The position numbers were made by a program, and so were the translations under genes. From Polyangium sp. 6x1 (lineage in GTDB: Bacteria > Myxococcota_A > Polyangia > Polyangiales > Polyangiaceae), in assembly GCF_029946515.1 (NCBI RefSeq), contig NZ_JARZHH010000032.1, positions 56,748 to 120,747 on the forward strand: DNA of 64,000 bases, given 5' to 3'. Below, one piece after another: positions 8,506 to 17,144 of this stretch; positions within the stretch are counted from its first letter, which is position 1; each line of letters opens with the position of its first letter. The notes under the pieces are model-generated. The model was not told the origin of the DNA, ran no database searches, and saw only the letters and a list, made by a program, of their open reading frames with translations.

Positions 8506-8523
8506 GCGCGCCGCGCGGCGCGC
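8506..8523. other. GC palindrome between rubrerythrin and Fe-S protein genes
   Basis: An 18-bp perfect palindrome of alternating G and C starts 10 bases after the rubrerythrin stop. It has no T tract, so it could be an mRNA-stabilising or attenuating hairpin rather than a terminator. The following gene shares the rubrerythrin initiation sequence. Confidence 0.3.
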
Positions 8524-8614
8524 GGGCGAGCGGCAAACGCTGCTCTCCCGCGCGCCAGCCGCGGAAACACGCGCCCTCCCCTTTGCCCGGACGAACCGGA
8601 GACGAGATCAAGCC

Positions 8615-9997
8615 GTGAGCGTCATCCCTCGCAAGCCCAAGGCCCCGCCGGCAACGAGCCCGCACGATCCGCGTTACTACGACGCGCGGGATCTCGAAGC
8701 GGAGCTGCGCCGCGCGTTCCAGATCTGTCACGAGTGCCGCATGTGCGTCGGCTACTGCGGTTCGTTCCCGGAGCTGTTCAACCGCGTCGACAAGGCGATC
8801 GAGTCGGGCCGCGCCGAGGGCGCAGAGCTCATCGACGACGCGGACATCAAGGCCGTCAGCGACGCCTGCTGGCAGTGCAAGCTCTGTTATATCAAGTGCC
8901 CGTACACGCCCGACGAGGGCTCGTCGGAGCTGCTCGATTTCCCGCGGCTGATGGCCCGCGAGCGAGCGAACCGCGCCGCGCGGGATGGGATCGCGTTCGT
9001 CGACAAGATCCTCGGCGAGCCGCAGGCGATCGGCGCCGTGGGCGGCGGCGTGATGGCGCCGATCTCGAACCTCGTGCTGGCGTCGAGCCTCGTGCGCAAG
9101 GTGCAGGAGAAGGTGACGGGCATCTCGGCGGAGTTCCCGCTGCCGCCGATGGCAGGGCAGACGTTCGGCGCGTGGCTCGAGGGGCACGAGCCCTCCGAGA
9201 AGGCGGGGAAAAACGGCGAGGTCGTGCTCTTCGCGACCTGCTACGGCGAGTACAACGTGCCGAGCGTGGCGCGCGCGACGGTGCGCGTGCTCGAGCACAA
9301 CGGCGTGCGCGTGCGGTATCCCGGCGTGGGCGAGGATCGCGGCGCGAGCCTGACCTGCTGCGGGATGCCGAACCTCGACGGCGGCGACGTGAAGGCCGCG
9401 ACCGAGAAGATCAAGCACAACGTGGAGCTGCTCCTGCCGCACGTGCGCGCGGGCCGATCGATCGTCGTGCCCGGACCGACGTGCGGCTACACGATGAAGA
9501 AGGAGTGGGCGGAGTACCTGCCGACGCCGGAGGCGAAGGAGGTCGCGGCGGCGACGATCGACCTCATGGAGTTCCTGGTGAAGCTCGGCCGCGAGAAGAA
9601 GCTCGTGCGCGAGTTCCCGCAGAAGCTCGGCAAGGTCGCGTATCACGCGGCCTGCCACCTGCGCGCGCAGAAGGTCGGGTTTCCCGGCGCGCGCGTGCTC
9701 GGCGTCGTGCCCGACACGGACGTGCGCGTGATCGAGCAGTGCTCGGCCGTCGACGGGACGTGGGGCATGAAGGCGGCGAACTACGAGACGGGGCGCCGCT
9801 ACGCGCAGAAGCTCGTGCGCGGCGTGTCGGACGCGGAGCCGGACATGGTCGTGAGCGACTGCACGCTGGCAGGGCTCCGCGTGGTGAAGGAGACGGGCAA
9901 GCACGTTCTCCACCCGATCGAGGCGCTCGCGCGGGCCTACGGGCTCTTGTCCGCCGAGGGCGCCGAACCCACGACGACGAAGGCGGAACGGGCCTGA
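8615..9997 (+). CDS. HdrD/GlpC-like (Fe-S)-binding protein
   Basis: 460 residues from GTG 8615. Two cysteine clusters near the N-terminus ([11 protein letters not shown], and [12 protein letters not shown] about 50 residues later) should bind two 4Fe-4S clusters. The C-terminal half has CCG-type domains (LTCCGMPNL, and HAACHLR later), as in heterodisulfide reductase subunit D and glycerol-3-phosphate dehydrogenase subunit C. Role: electron transfer or disulfide reduction; with rubrerythrin upstream and DUF3501 downstream it probably belongs to a peroxide-reducing electron chain. That is inference from the conserved gene trio. The start is supported by a GGAGACGAGATCA leader identical to that of rubrerythrin. 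Confidence 0.88.
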   Translation: MSVIPRKPKAPPATSPHDPRYYDARDLEAELRRAFQICHECRMCVGYCGSFPELFNRVDKAIESGRAEGAELIDDADIKAVSDACWQCKLCYIKCPYTPDEGSSELLDFPRLMARERANRAARDGIAFVDKILGEPQAIGAVGGGVMAPISNLVLASSLVRKVQEKVTGISAEFPLPPMAGQTFGAWLEGHEPSEKAGKNGEVVLFATCYGEYNVPSVARATVRVLEHNGVRVRYPGVGEDRGASLTCCGMPNLDGGDVKAATEKIKHNVELLLPHVRAGRSIVVPGPTCGYTMKKEWAEYLPTPEAKEVAAATIDLMEFLVKLGREKKLVREFPQKLGKVAYHAACHLRAQKVGFPGARVLGVVPDTDVRVIEQCSAVDGTWGMKAANYETGRRYAQKLVRGVSDAEPDMVVSDCTLAGLRVVKETGKHVLHPIEALARAYGLLSAEGAEPTTTKAERA

Positions 9998-10017
9998 TCC
10001 CGGAGGATGGAAGAGCG

Positions 10018-10593
10018 ATGCGACCGATCGATCGGAGCGAGATCCTGCCCCTCGGCGACTACGAGCAGATCCGGGCGAGGTTCCGGGCGCGCGTCATCGA
10101 GGAGAAGCGGCCGCGCCGGGTGAAGCTCGGCGAACAGATGTCGGCGGTGTTCGAGAACCGAGACTCGGTGCTCTTGCAGATCCAGGAGATGCTGCGCACC
10201 GAGCGCATCACGAGCGAGAGCGGCATCGCGCACGAGGTCGTGACGTACAACGAGCTGATCCCGTCCCAGGGCGAGCTCAGCCTGACCTTGTTCGTGGAGA
10301 TCCCGGACGCCGTGATCCGCGACCGCATGCTGATCGAGCTGAAGGGCCTCGAAGGCTGCGTGAGCGTGGAGGTCGACGGCGTGCGCGCGCCCGCGACGAG
10401 TGATCCGAAGGGCGTGATGCCGGACCGGACGACGGCCGTGCACTACTTCAAGGTGAAGCTCTCCGAAGCGGCGATCGCGTCGATCCGCGGCAAGACGGCG
10501 AAGGTCGCGGTGCGCGTGGATCACCCGAAGTACGTCGTGCGGAACGAGCTCGGGCCCGCGTCGATCACGAAGCTCGCCGAGGATCTCGCGTGA
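10018..10593 (+). CDS. DUF3501 family protein
   Basis: 191 residues, without membrane segments. Family features are the opening RSEILPLGDYEQIRARFRARVI and the central ITSESGIAHEVVTYNELIPSQGELSLTLF-like stretch. DUF3501 genes typically sit beside rubrerythrin and HdrD-like Fe-S genes, as here; the biochemical role is unknown. GGAGG lies 11 bases ahead of the ATG at 10018. The thioesterase gene starts 4 bases after the stop. Confidence 0.88.
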   Translation: MRPIDRSEILPLGDYEQIRARFRARVIEEKRPRRVKLGEQMSAVFENRDSVLLQIQEMLRTERITSESGIAHEVVTYNELIPSQGELSLTLFVEIPDAVIRDRMLIELKGLEGCVSVEVDGVRAPATSDPKGVMPDRTTAVHYFKVKLSEAAIASIRGKTAKVAVRVDHPKYVVRNELGPASITKLAEDLA

Positions 10594-10597
10594 AGCC

Positions 10598-11023
10598 ATG
10601 ATCCCCTTCGTGCGGCCGATCAAGTTCGAGGAGGTCGACGCGGCGGGGATCGTCTTCTTCGGGCACTACCTCGGCCTCGCCCACGAGGCGATGGAGCACT
10701 TTTTCGCGGGGCTCGACGGCGGATATGCGCACCTCATCGTGAAGCGGCGCGTGGGTTTTCCCGCGGTGAAGGTGAACATGTCGTTCAGCGCGCCCGCGCG
10801 GTACGGTGACGTGCTCCGGATCGAGACGAGCACGGCGCATCTCGGCAACCGGAGCGCGACGCTCAGGTACCGGATGCTGCGCGAAGCGGGGGCTGTGCTC
10901 GTCGCGACGGTGGAGCACACGATCGTCACGACGAACCTCGACGTGATGGCATCGTGCCCGATGCCGGACGACGTGCGGTCGATCCTCGCCGCGCATCTCT
11001 CCATCGAGGCCACGTCGCCTTGA
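10598..11023 (+). CDS. Acyl-CoA thioesterase, hot-dog fold (YbgC/4HBT type)
   Basis: 141 residues with the 4HBT signature FEEVDAAGIVFFGHYL, in which the Asp is the catalytic residue of this family, followed by the long central helix (AHEAMEHFF) and the hot-dog strands. Reaction by family: hydrolysis of acyl-CoA thioesters in the cytoplasm. The substrate is unknown. It is 4 bases after the DUF3501 gene and overlaps the next gene by 4 bases, so it is co-transcribed. Confidence 0.88.
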   Translation: MIPFVRPIKFEEVDAAGIVFFGHYLGLAHEAMEHFFAGLDGGYAHLIVKRRVGFPAVKVNMSFSAPARYGDVLRIETSTAHLGNRSATLRYRMLREAGAVLVATVEHTIVTTNLDVMASCPMPDDVRSILAAHLSIEATSP

Positions 11024-11694
11024 GCCTCGGCGGCCGGCGCGTCGAGCTGCGCCTGCTCCGGGATCGCGCGCACTACGACGTGCTCGTGCAGCGCGTGCTC
11101 GCGTCGGCGCGGGTGAGCGTGTGGATCGCGACGGCGAACGTGAAGGAGCTGCGCGTGGAGGCGCCCGTGGGATCGAGGGCACGCGCGCGGGGAAAATACG
11201 TGTCGCTGCTGGAGGTGCTGAGGGGCCTCGCGCGGAGCGGCGTCGAGCTGCGGCTGCTTCACGCGGGCGTGCCGTCACGCGCGTTCCGCGAGGAGCTCGC
11301 GCGGCACGACGACCTGCGCGCAGGCGGGCTCGCGATGCGCCGTTGCCCGCGCGTGCACCTCAAGATGATCGCGGTCGACGGCGCGGCGCTTTACCTCGGG
11401 TCGGCAAACCTGACGGGCGCCGGGCTCGGCGCGAAGGGCGAAGGGCGGCGCAACTTCGAGGCGGGGATCCTGACGGACGACGACGTGCTGCTCGACGAGA
11501 TGCAGGAGACGTTCGATCGGATCTGGTCCGGGAGAGAGTGCAAAGGCTGCAGGGTCCGCGACGTTTGCCCGGCGCCGCTCGATGGGTCGGGAGGCGGCGC
11601 GAAGCCGAGCGTGAAGGCCCCGGCGAAGAAGGCCGCGGGAAAAGGTCGTTCGCGGTTGCCGCGCGCGCCACGATCGAGCAAGGGCGGGGCATGA
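11020..11694 (+). CDS. Phospholipase D-like domain protein
   Basis: 224 residues from TTG at 11020, which overlaps the preceding stop (TTGA). An upstream in-frame ATG at 10954 would overlap the thioesterase gene by 70 bases and is less likely. One clear HKD half-site is visible: HLKMIAVDGAALYLGSANLT, with N and the Ser/Thr following at the usual spacing. Residues about 155-200 carry a Cys-rich patch (ECKGCRVRDVC) and the C-terminus is a Lys/Ala/Pro-rich basic tail that may bind nucleic acid. A single HKD implies dimerisation. Possible nuclease or phosphatidyl transferase; unresolved. Confidence 0.78.
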   Translation: MSLGGRRVELRLLRDRAHYDVLVQRVLASARVSVWIATANVKELRVEAPVGSRARARGKYVSLLEVLRGLARSGVELRLLHAGVPSRAFREELARHDDLRAGGLAMRRCPRVHLKMIAVDGAALYLGSANLTGAGLGAKGEGRRNFEAGILTDDDVLLDEMQETFDRIWSGRECKGCRVRDVCPAPLDGSGGGAKPSVKAPAKKAAGKGRSRLPRAPRSSKGGA

Positions 11695-12383
11695 CGATGT
11701 CTCAGGGTCCGGATCCGGTCGCGCTCGATCGGGTGGCGCTCGCGGCGCTCGCGCACGTGGCGGATGGAATGACGCTCGGCCTCGGCACGGGCCGCGCCGC
11801 GGAGGCGTTCATCGATCGCCTCGCCGAGCGGGTGCGCCGGGGGCTCCGCGTGCGGGGCGTGCCGACCTCGAAGCGGTCGGAGGAGCTCGCGAAGAAGCTC
11901 CAGATCGAGTGCGTCGGGCTCGACGAGATCGACGGGATCGACGTGGCGTTCGACGGCGCGGACGAGGTGACGCCGGATCTCGCGCTCACGAAGGGCCTTG
12001 GCGGCGCGCTCCTGCGCGAGCGCGTGGTCGCGTACGAGGCCGAGCGGCTCGTGATTCTGGTGACGCCGGAGAAGCTCGTTCCGAAGCTCGGAACGAGGAC
12101 GGCGATCCCGATCGAGGTGGTGCCGTTCGCGGTGGCCACGGCGTCGCGGCACCTCAAAAACCTCGGCGGAGAGCCCGTCGTGCGCAAGAAGGCGGACGGT
12201 TTTCCCTTCGTGACCGACAACATGAACTGGATCGTCGACACGCGCTTCGCGGCGCTCGACGATCCCGCGCGTACGCACGCCGAGGCGCGGCGCATCCCCG
12301 GCGTCGTCGACACGGGGCTCTTCATCGAGATGGCAGACGTGGTGCTGGTGGGCGGCGCGGACGCGGTCACCGAGATGCGCTGA
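11691..12383 (+). CDS. rpiA: Ribose-5-phosphate isomerase A
   Basis: 230 residues. Family blocks: phosphate loop GLGTGRAAEAFI, FDGADEVTPDLALTKGLGGALLRE with the catalytic Asp, Lys and Glu, and a C-terminal GLFIEMADVVLVG. It interconverts ribose 5-phosphate and ribulose 5-phosphate in the pentose phosphate pathway. The loop reads GTGRA where most members have GTGST. The start ATG at 11691 overlaps the preceding stop (ATGA); a second ATG lies at 11697. Its 3' end overlaps convergent argH by 17 bases. Confidence 0.93.
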   Translation: MTMSQGPDPVALDRVALAALAHVADGMTLGLGTGRAAEAFIDRLAERVRRGLRVRGVPTSKRSEELAKKLQIECVGLDEIDGIDVAFDGADEVTPDLALTKGLGGALLRERVVAYEAERLVILVTPEKLVPKLGTRTAIPIEVVPFAVATASRHLKNLGGEPVVRKKADGFPFVTDNMNWIVDTRFAALDDPARTHAEARRIPGVVDTGLFIEMADVVLVGGADAVTEMR

Positions 12384-13665
12384 ACGAGGCGAGGCGCGCT
12401 TCGAGGAGATCGAGGCGCAGATCGCCCGGCGCACCCGGCGAGACACGCGCGGCGAGGCTCGCCGGCGCGTCGCCCTGGGCGAGCCCTTTGATCTCGTCGG
12501 CGACGCGGCGATACGCCTCGCGGAAGGGGACGCCGGAGGCGGCGAGCTCGACGGCTCGGTCCGTGGCGAAGCACTCGGGCGTGATCGCGGCGAGCATTCG
12601 TTCGTGGTCAAAACGAAGGCCCTCGACGAGGCGCGGCAGGAGGCGGACCGTGGCGAGCGTCTCGTCGAGGCCACGCAGCACGGGCGACTTCGTGAGCTGC
12701 AGATCGCGGTGGTAGCCGGACGGGAGCGCGACGAGGGTCTGCACCTCGGCGAGCGCGCCTTGCACGATGGAGCAGGCGGCCCGCATGAGCTCGACGACGT
12801 CGGGGTTGCGCTTCTGCGGCATGATCGACGAGCCCGTGGTGAACGCGTCGGGGAGGCGCACGAAGCCGAACTCGCTCGTCGTGAAGAGGGAGAGGTCCCA
12901 GGCGAGCCTGCGGACGATCGCCATGACCTGCCACGCAGCGGCGAGCAGCGTGGCCTCGACGATGCCGCGTGAGGTCTGCGAGCCGAGCGGGTTCCACGCG
13001 ACGTCGGAGAAACCGAGCTCGCGCGCCACGCCTTCGCGATCGAGCGGGAGGTTCACGCCGTAGCCGGCGGCGGCGCCGAGCGCGGAGCGATCGGTGAGCG
13101 CGCGCGCGGCGCGGACGATGGTGACCGCGTCGAGCAGGCCTTCGGCGAAGGAGCCGGCCCAGAGGCCCACCGAGCTCGGCACGGCGCGCTGGAGGTGCGT
13201 GTAGCCGGGCAGCGGTGTCTTCTCCTCGCGACGCGCGAGCGCGACGAGCGCGGAGGAAGCGGCGAGGACGAGCGCTTCGAGCTCGTCCATCGCGTCGCGC
13301 TCGTAGAGGCGCATCGCCACGAGGACCTGATCGTTGCGGCTGCGGCCCGTGTGGACCTTCTTGCCGGTGTCGCCGAGCATCGAGACGAGCGCGGACTCGA
13401 TCGCGGTGTGGCCGTCCTCGTCGGCCTCGGTGAGCACGAGCTCGCCGGCGTCGTTCCTGCGGACGAGCTCGGCGAGCGCGCGCTCCATGGCGTCGAGCTC
13501 GCCCTCCGAGAGGACGCCGATGCGACGGAGGCCGCGCACGTGCGCGCGCGTGGCCACGAGGTCGTAGGCGAGCAGGCGTTGATCGAGCTTCCAGTCGTCG
13601 CGAGAGGTGTAACGGAGCATGGCGGCGTCGGTGGCGCCGCCTTTGTCCCAGAGTCGTCCGCTCAT
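12367..13665 (-). CDS. argH: Argininosuccinate lyase
   Basis: 432 residues, a little shorter than the usual 455-470. The fumarase/aspartase signature GSSIMPQKRNPD is at 278-289, THLQ with the catalytic base region at 156-159, and HTGRSRNDQV at 105-114. It cleaves argininosuccinate to arginine and fumarate, the last step of arginine synthesis. The start ATG overlaps the stop of the upstream unknown gene by 4 bases, so the two are translationally coupled; argG is not adjacent. Confidence 0.95.
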   Translation of the reverse strand: MSGRLWDKGGATDAAMLRYTSRDDWKLDQRLLAYDLVATRAHVRGLRRIGVLSEGELDAMERALAELVRRNDAGELVLTEADEDGHTAIESALVSMLGDTGKKVHTGRSRNDQVLVAMRLYERDAMDELEALVLAASSALVALARREEKTPLPGYTHLQRAVPSSVGLWAGSFAEGLLDAVTIVRAARALTDRSALGAAAGYGVNLPLDREGVARELGFSDVAWNPLGSQTSRGIVEATLLAAAWQVMAIVRRLAWDLSLFTTSEFGFVRLPDAFTTGSSIMPQKRNPDVVELMRAACSIVQGALAEVQTLVALPSGYHRDLQLTKSPVLRGLDETLATVRLLPRLVEGLRFDHERMLAAITPECFATDRAVELAASGVPFREAYRRVADEIKGLAQGDAPASLAARVSPGAPGDLRLDLLEARLASFSASR

Positions 13666-14624
13666 TGTCCTTCCAGGGTCTCGTCCACGAGCGCGCGGAG
13701 CTCGGCGAGCTTCTTGGCGCGTTCGGGATCAACAGTCTTCTTCGGCGTGGTGGCGCGCATCGATCGTTCGAGCTCGGAGAGCGTCTCCTCGGCCGTGGGC
13801 GCGCGCTTGCTGCGGCCGAAGCCGAAGAGGCGCGACATCCATCCCTCGGCTTGATCGAGGACGAACGCGTCGCTGCGGATCCCGTCCGGATCCTCGCGCA
13901 GCCGGCGCACGACGGCCGCGTTCGCGCGCGCCCACGTCTCGGACTCCGCGAAGCGCTCGCGCGGGACGGGATCGAGGTGGCGCGTCGCGACCCTGCCGTC
14001 CGTGCCGAAGAGCTTGCAGAACATCGCGAGCGCGAGCGTGAGCTCGTTCGTGGCGAGGCGCGTCGCGGAGTGGATCTTCGCGCCGCCGCAGCCCTTCACC
14101 ACGACGTGCGAACCATTGGCGAGCAGGACGCCGAAGCCGAGCAGCACGCCCGCGAGATCCGTGACGTGCTCACGCTCGGCCGCGGAGAGCCCGTCGTACG
14201 CGTCGGCCTCGGTCATGAACATGCACGCCACGGAGCGGACGAGGGCCGTCGTGAGGACGACGGGATCACGCACCTCGCCCGTGCCCACGGCGACGACGTA
14301 GGAGCCGTCGGGACGGCGACCGACGCGATCGAGGCGCGCCTCGATCTTGCCGCCGGGTCCACAAGCGCCGCTGCCGCAGCCCGTGCTCATCGTCTCGCCT
14401 TCGGGCGTGACGAGCGTGAGCTCGACCGTGAGATCCGAGAGGCCCGCGAGCGCTTGCACGCGCTCGAGGAGCTTCGCCACCGCGTTCGGCGATCCGTCGA
14501 AGGCATCGGGGAAATAATCCGCGGTGGGGAGCACCAGGCTACGCACGGGCTCGGCGCCTTGCTCGATCAGGGCCGCGGCGCGATGGAGGAGCCAGCGGAC
14601 CCTCGGTTCGGCGGGTAGATCCAT
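13662..14624 (-). CDS. Unknown protein coupled to argH
   Basis: 320 residues, cytoplasmic by appearance. A central Cys motif (STGCGSGACGPGG) could bind metal or act as a redox pair. Later KGCGGAKIH and a helical segment follow; the C-terminal 90 residues are charged and helical. I do not recognise the family. It overlaps argH by 4 bases (ATGA), with its 5' end facing the IPP isomerase gene across about 100 bases. The fixed coupling suggests joint expression with arginine synthesis, not a shown function. Confidence 0.75.
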   Translation of the reverse strand: MDLPAEPRVRWLLHRAAALIEQGAEPVRSLVLPTADYFPDAFDGSPNAVAKLLERVQALAGLSDLTVELTLVTPEGETMSTGCGSGACGPGGKIEARLDRVGRRPDGSYVVAVGTGEVRDPVVLTTALVRSVACMFMTEADAYDGLSAAEREHVTDLAGVLLGFGVLLANGSHVVVKGCGGAKIHSATRLATNELTLALAMFCKLFGTDGRVATRHLDPVPRERFAESETWARANAAVVRRLREDPDGIRSDAFVLDQAEGWMSRLFGFGRSKRAPTAEETLSELERSMRATTPKKTVDPERAKKLAELRALVDETLEGQ

Positions 14625-14726
14625 GCGAACAGTCTAGTGCGTGCGCGGCGCCGCGTCGAAAGCGTAGGGGCTTCTTTCCCTTGATTCGTGGACCGCTAAG
14701 CCTCATGGAGGGGGCGGACGGATCGA

Positions 14727-15824
14727 ATGACCGAACTCCAGACAGTCCCGCCGCAGGGCTCTTCGATTTCCTCGCGCAAGGCCGACCACATCGACCTGTG
14801 CGCCACGGGTGACGTGGGTTTCCGCGCGAAGACGACGCTGTTCGAGGGCGTCGAGCTCGTGCACGACGCGCTGCCCGAGCTCGTGGTCGACGAGATCGAC
14901 ACGTCGATCGAGCTGCTCGGCAAGAAGCTGCGCGCGCCGCTCGTGATCGCGGCGATGACGGGCGGCACCGAGCGCGCGCGGGACATCAACCGGGAGCTCG
15001 CGCGGATCGCCGAGGAGCGCGGTTATGGCTTCGGCCTCGGCAGCCAGCGCGCGATCCTGAAGGGCGAGCCCCGCGAGACGTACATGGTGCGGGACGTGGC
15101 GCCGACGACGCTCGTGCTCGGCAACATCGGCGGCGTGCAGGCCAAGAGCCTCGAGACCTCGAAGGTGCTCGAGCTCGTCGAGGCCGTGAGCGCCGACGCG
15201 CTCTGCGTGCACCTGAACCCGGCGCAGGAGACCGTGCAGCCGGGCGGGGATCGAGATTTCGTGGGCGTGGTCGGGGCGCTTGAGCGGCTCGTCGCGGAGC
15301 TCCCCGTGCCGGTCGTGGCGAAGGAGACGGGCTGCGGGATCGGGCCGCGCACCGCGAAGAAGCTCGCGAAGGCGGGCGTGCGGCACGTCGATGTGTCGGG
15401 CGCGGGCGGCACGAGCTGGGTCGCGGTGGAGACGGCGCGCGCCGCGGGGCAAGAGCGTTCGCTCGGCGTGACGCTGCGGGACTGGGGCGTGCCGACGGCG
15501 GCTTCGGTGCTGATCACCCGCGAGGCGCGGCCGCGGTTCAAGAGCATCATCGCGACCGGCGGCGTCGCGAGCGGCGTCGACGTCGCGAAGGCGATCGCGC
15601 TCGGCGCGCATGCGGCGGGGATTGCTCGACCGGTCTTGCAAGCGCTTCTTTCGGGGGGCCGGGATGGTGCGCTCGCCTTCCTCGACCGGGTGGAGTCCGA
15701 GCTCCGCGCCGTCATGCTTTTGGTGGGCGCACGGGACGTACGGGCCCTTCGGCGCGCGCCCACCCTTCTTTCCCCGGATCTCGAGCGCTGGGCGGCCCTC
15801 GCCTCCGGCGGCTGGAAGAAATGA
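14727..15824 (+). CDS. fni: Isopentenyl-diphosphate delta-isomerase, type 2 (FMN)
   Basis: 365 residues. Type 2 features: SRKADHIDLC near the N-terminus, APLVIAAMTGGTERA, GLGSQRAIL, HLNPAQETVQPGGD, and the FMN phosphate-binding TGGVASGVDVAKAIALGA. It interconverts isopentenyl and dimethylallyl diphosphate with reduced FMN. Myxobacteria use isoprenoids widely for carotenoids, steroids and signalling. No mevalonate or carotenoid gene is adjacent. It is divergent from the unknown gene at 13662-14624. Confidence 0.95.
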   Translation: MTELQTVPPQGSSISSRKADHIDLCATGDVGFRAKTTLFEGVELVHDALPELVVDEIDTSIELLGKKLRAPLVIAAMTGGTERARDINRELARIAEERGYGFGLGSQRAILKGEPRETYMVRDVAPTTLVLGNIGGVQAKSLETSKVLELVEAVSADALCVHLNPAQETVQPGGDRDFVGVVGALERLVAELPVPVVAKETGCGIGPRTAKKLAKAGVRHVDVSGAGGTSWVAVETARAAGQERSLGVTLRDWGVPTAASVLITREARPRFKSIIATGGVASGVDVAKAIALGAHAAGIARPVLQALLSGGRDGALAFLDRVESELRAVMLLVGARDVRALRRAPTLLSPDLERWAALASGGWKK

Positions 15825-15908
15825 GCTTGGCCCGGCCATCTTAAGGGGCCTTCCTGCCGGCGAGCCGGGCGTGCTACCGTCCGGGTCGCTGGAGATCCCA
15901 GGGAGACG

Positions 15909-16763
15909 ATGAGCGACAACGAAGGGCGATCCAAGACGCCCAGCGACCAGCCTCCGGAAGACCTGAAAAGGGAGCGGGATTTGTTCATCCAGCAGTTCTT
16001 CCGCAAGGGCGCTCAGTTGACCGAAGAGGTCCTGAAGGAGAACGAGCGTCTGCGCGACCGGCTCTCGGAGCTCGAGAACGAGAACGGCAGGCTCCGCTCG
16101 CACATCGCCAGCGACACGGCGATGCGGGATCTCGTGCGGAAGATCGAGGCGCTCGAGGGCGAGAAGAACGCGCTGCTCCAGCGCTCGGTGGCGATGGAGG
16201 CGGTGAGCGATCGCTACACCTCGCGCCATCAGGAAGTGGAGTCCGAGCTCGCGAGCCTCGCGAACCTCTACGTCGCGACCTCGCAGCTCCACTCCTCGAC
16301 GAACGTTCGCCACGTGCTCCGCAACATCAAGGAGCTTTTGGCGCAGCTGCTCGGCGCGGCTCGGTTCGGTGTCTACATCGCCTCGGACGACAAGAAAGAG
16401 CTCGTGGCGGTGGCGACGGAAGGCCAGAGCTTCGCCGACATCGCGACCCTACCGGTGGACGAGGGCCCGATCGGACGGGCTTTTTCCACCGGCAAGCTGT
16501 ACTACGACGCCGAGAACGATGTCTCGAAGGGCACGGTCGAGAGCCCCGCGGCGGTGGTACCGCTGCTCATCGATGGCCAGCCCATCGGCGTCATCGCCAT
16601 CTTCGGGACGCTTTCCCAAAAGACGGCCTTCGACGACCAGGACGGTGAGCTGTTCCGGCTCCTGGGCGCGCAGGCCGCCCTCGCGCTCGTCAGCGCGCGG
16701 CTGTTCACCGATGCAGGTCGCAAGGTGCCTGGTGTACAGGCGTTCCTCGACCTGGAGGACTGA
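15909..16763 (+). CDS. Coiled-coil/GAF domain signalling protein
   Basis: 284 residues. Residues about 20-120 form a long coiled coil with heptads (ENERLRDRLSELENENGRL). Residues about 120-265 form a GAF domain (LAQLLGAARFGVYI, DEGPIGRAFSTG, VPLLIDGQPIGVIAIFG). No catalytic module follows, so it is probably a sensor or adaptor dimer. GGGAG precedes the ATG. A CheY-like gene starts 3 bases after the stop, so the two form a likely sensor/receiver pair. Confidence 0.82.
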   Translation: MSDNEGRSKTPSDQPPEDLKRERDLFIQQFFRKGAQLTEEVLKENERLRDRLSELENENGRLRSHIASDTAMRDLVRKIEALEGEKNALLQRSVAMEAVSDRYTSRHQEVESELASLANLYVATSQLHSSTNVRHVLRNIKELLAQLLGAARFGVYIASDDKKELVAVATEGQSFADIATLPVDEGPIGRAFSTGKLYYDAENDVSKGTVESPAAVVPLLIDGQPIGVIAIFGTLSQKTAFDDQDGELFRLLGAQAALALVSARLFTDAGRKVPGVQAFLDLED

Positions 16764-16766
16764 TCG

Positions 16767-17144
16767 ATGGCCGAGTACTCCTGCCTGATTGTCGAAGATT
16801 CGCCCATGATGCGGCAGCTCTTGGTCTTCGCGCTCGCGCGGCTCAAGAACCTGCGCGTCACGGAGGCGGACGACGGCGTCGATGGCCTGCGCAAGCTCGC
16901 CTCGACGAAGTACGACGTCATCATCACCGACATCAACATGCCGATCATGGACGGGCTGAAGCTCGTCAAGCGTGTCCGGTCGGATCCGGTGCACAAGGAC
17001 ACGCCGATCATCATCATCACCACCGAAGGCTCGCAGGAAGACCGGCAACGCGCGCTCCAGCTCGGCGCGAACGCGTACATCACCAAGCCCATCCAGGCGC
17101 CTCAGGTGATCGCCAAGGTCAAAGAGCTCCTCGGCATCGAGTGA
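16767..17144 (+). CDS. Single-domain response regulator (CheY-like)
   Basis: 125 residues, receiver domain only. The acidic pocket is E10/D11, the phosphoacceptor is Asp55 (ITDINMP), the Thr is in IIITTEG and the Lys in ITKPIQ. No output domain. It is 3 bases after the GAF protein and its stop overlaps the GTG of trpF by 4 bases, an unusual coupling of a signalling and a biosynthetic gene. Confidence 0.92.
   Translation: MAEYSCLIVEDSPMMRQLLVFALARLKNLRVTEADDGVDGLRKLASTKYDVIITDINMPIMDGLKLVKRVRSDPVHKDTPIIIITTEGSQEDRQRALQLGANAYITKPIQAPQVIAKVKELLGIE

Noticed and set aside
8506..8523. Rho-independent terminator between rubrerythrin and the Fe-S gene
   Set aside because: Palindrome without a T tract, and the next gene has the same initiation leader and probably the same transcript.
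8321..9913. 530-codon minus-strand frame across the Fe-S protein gene
   Set aside because: His/Arg-rich shadow; plus-strand cysteine clusters are clear.
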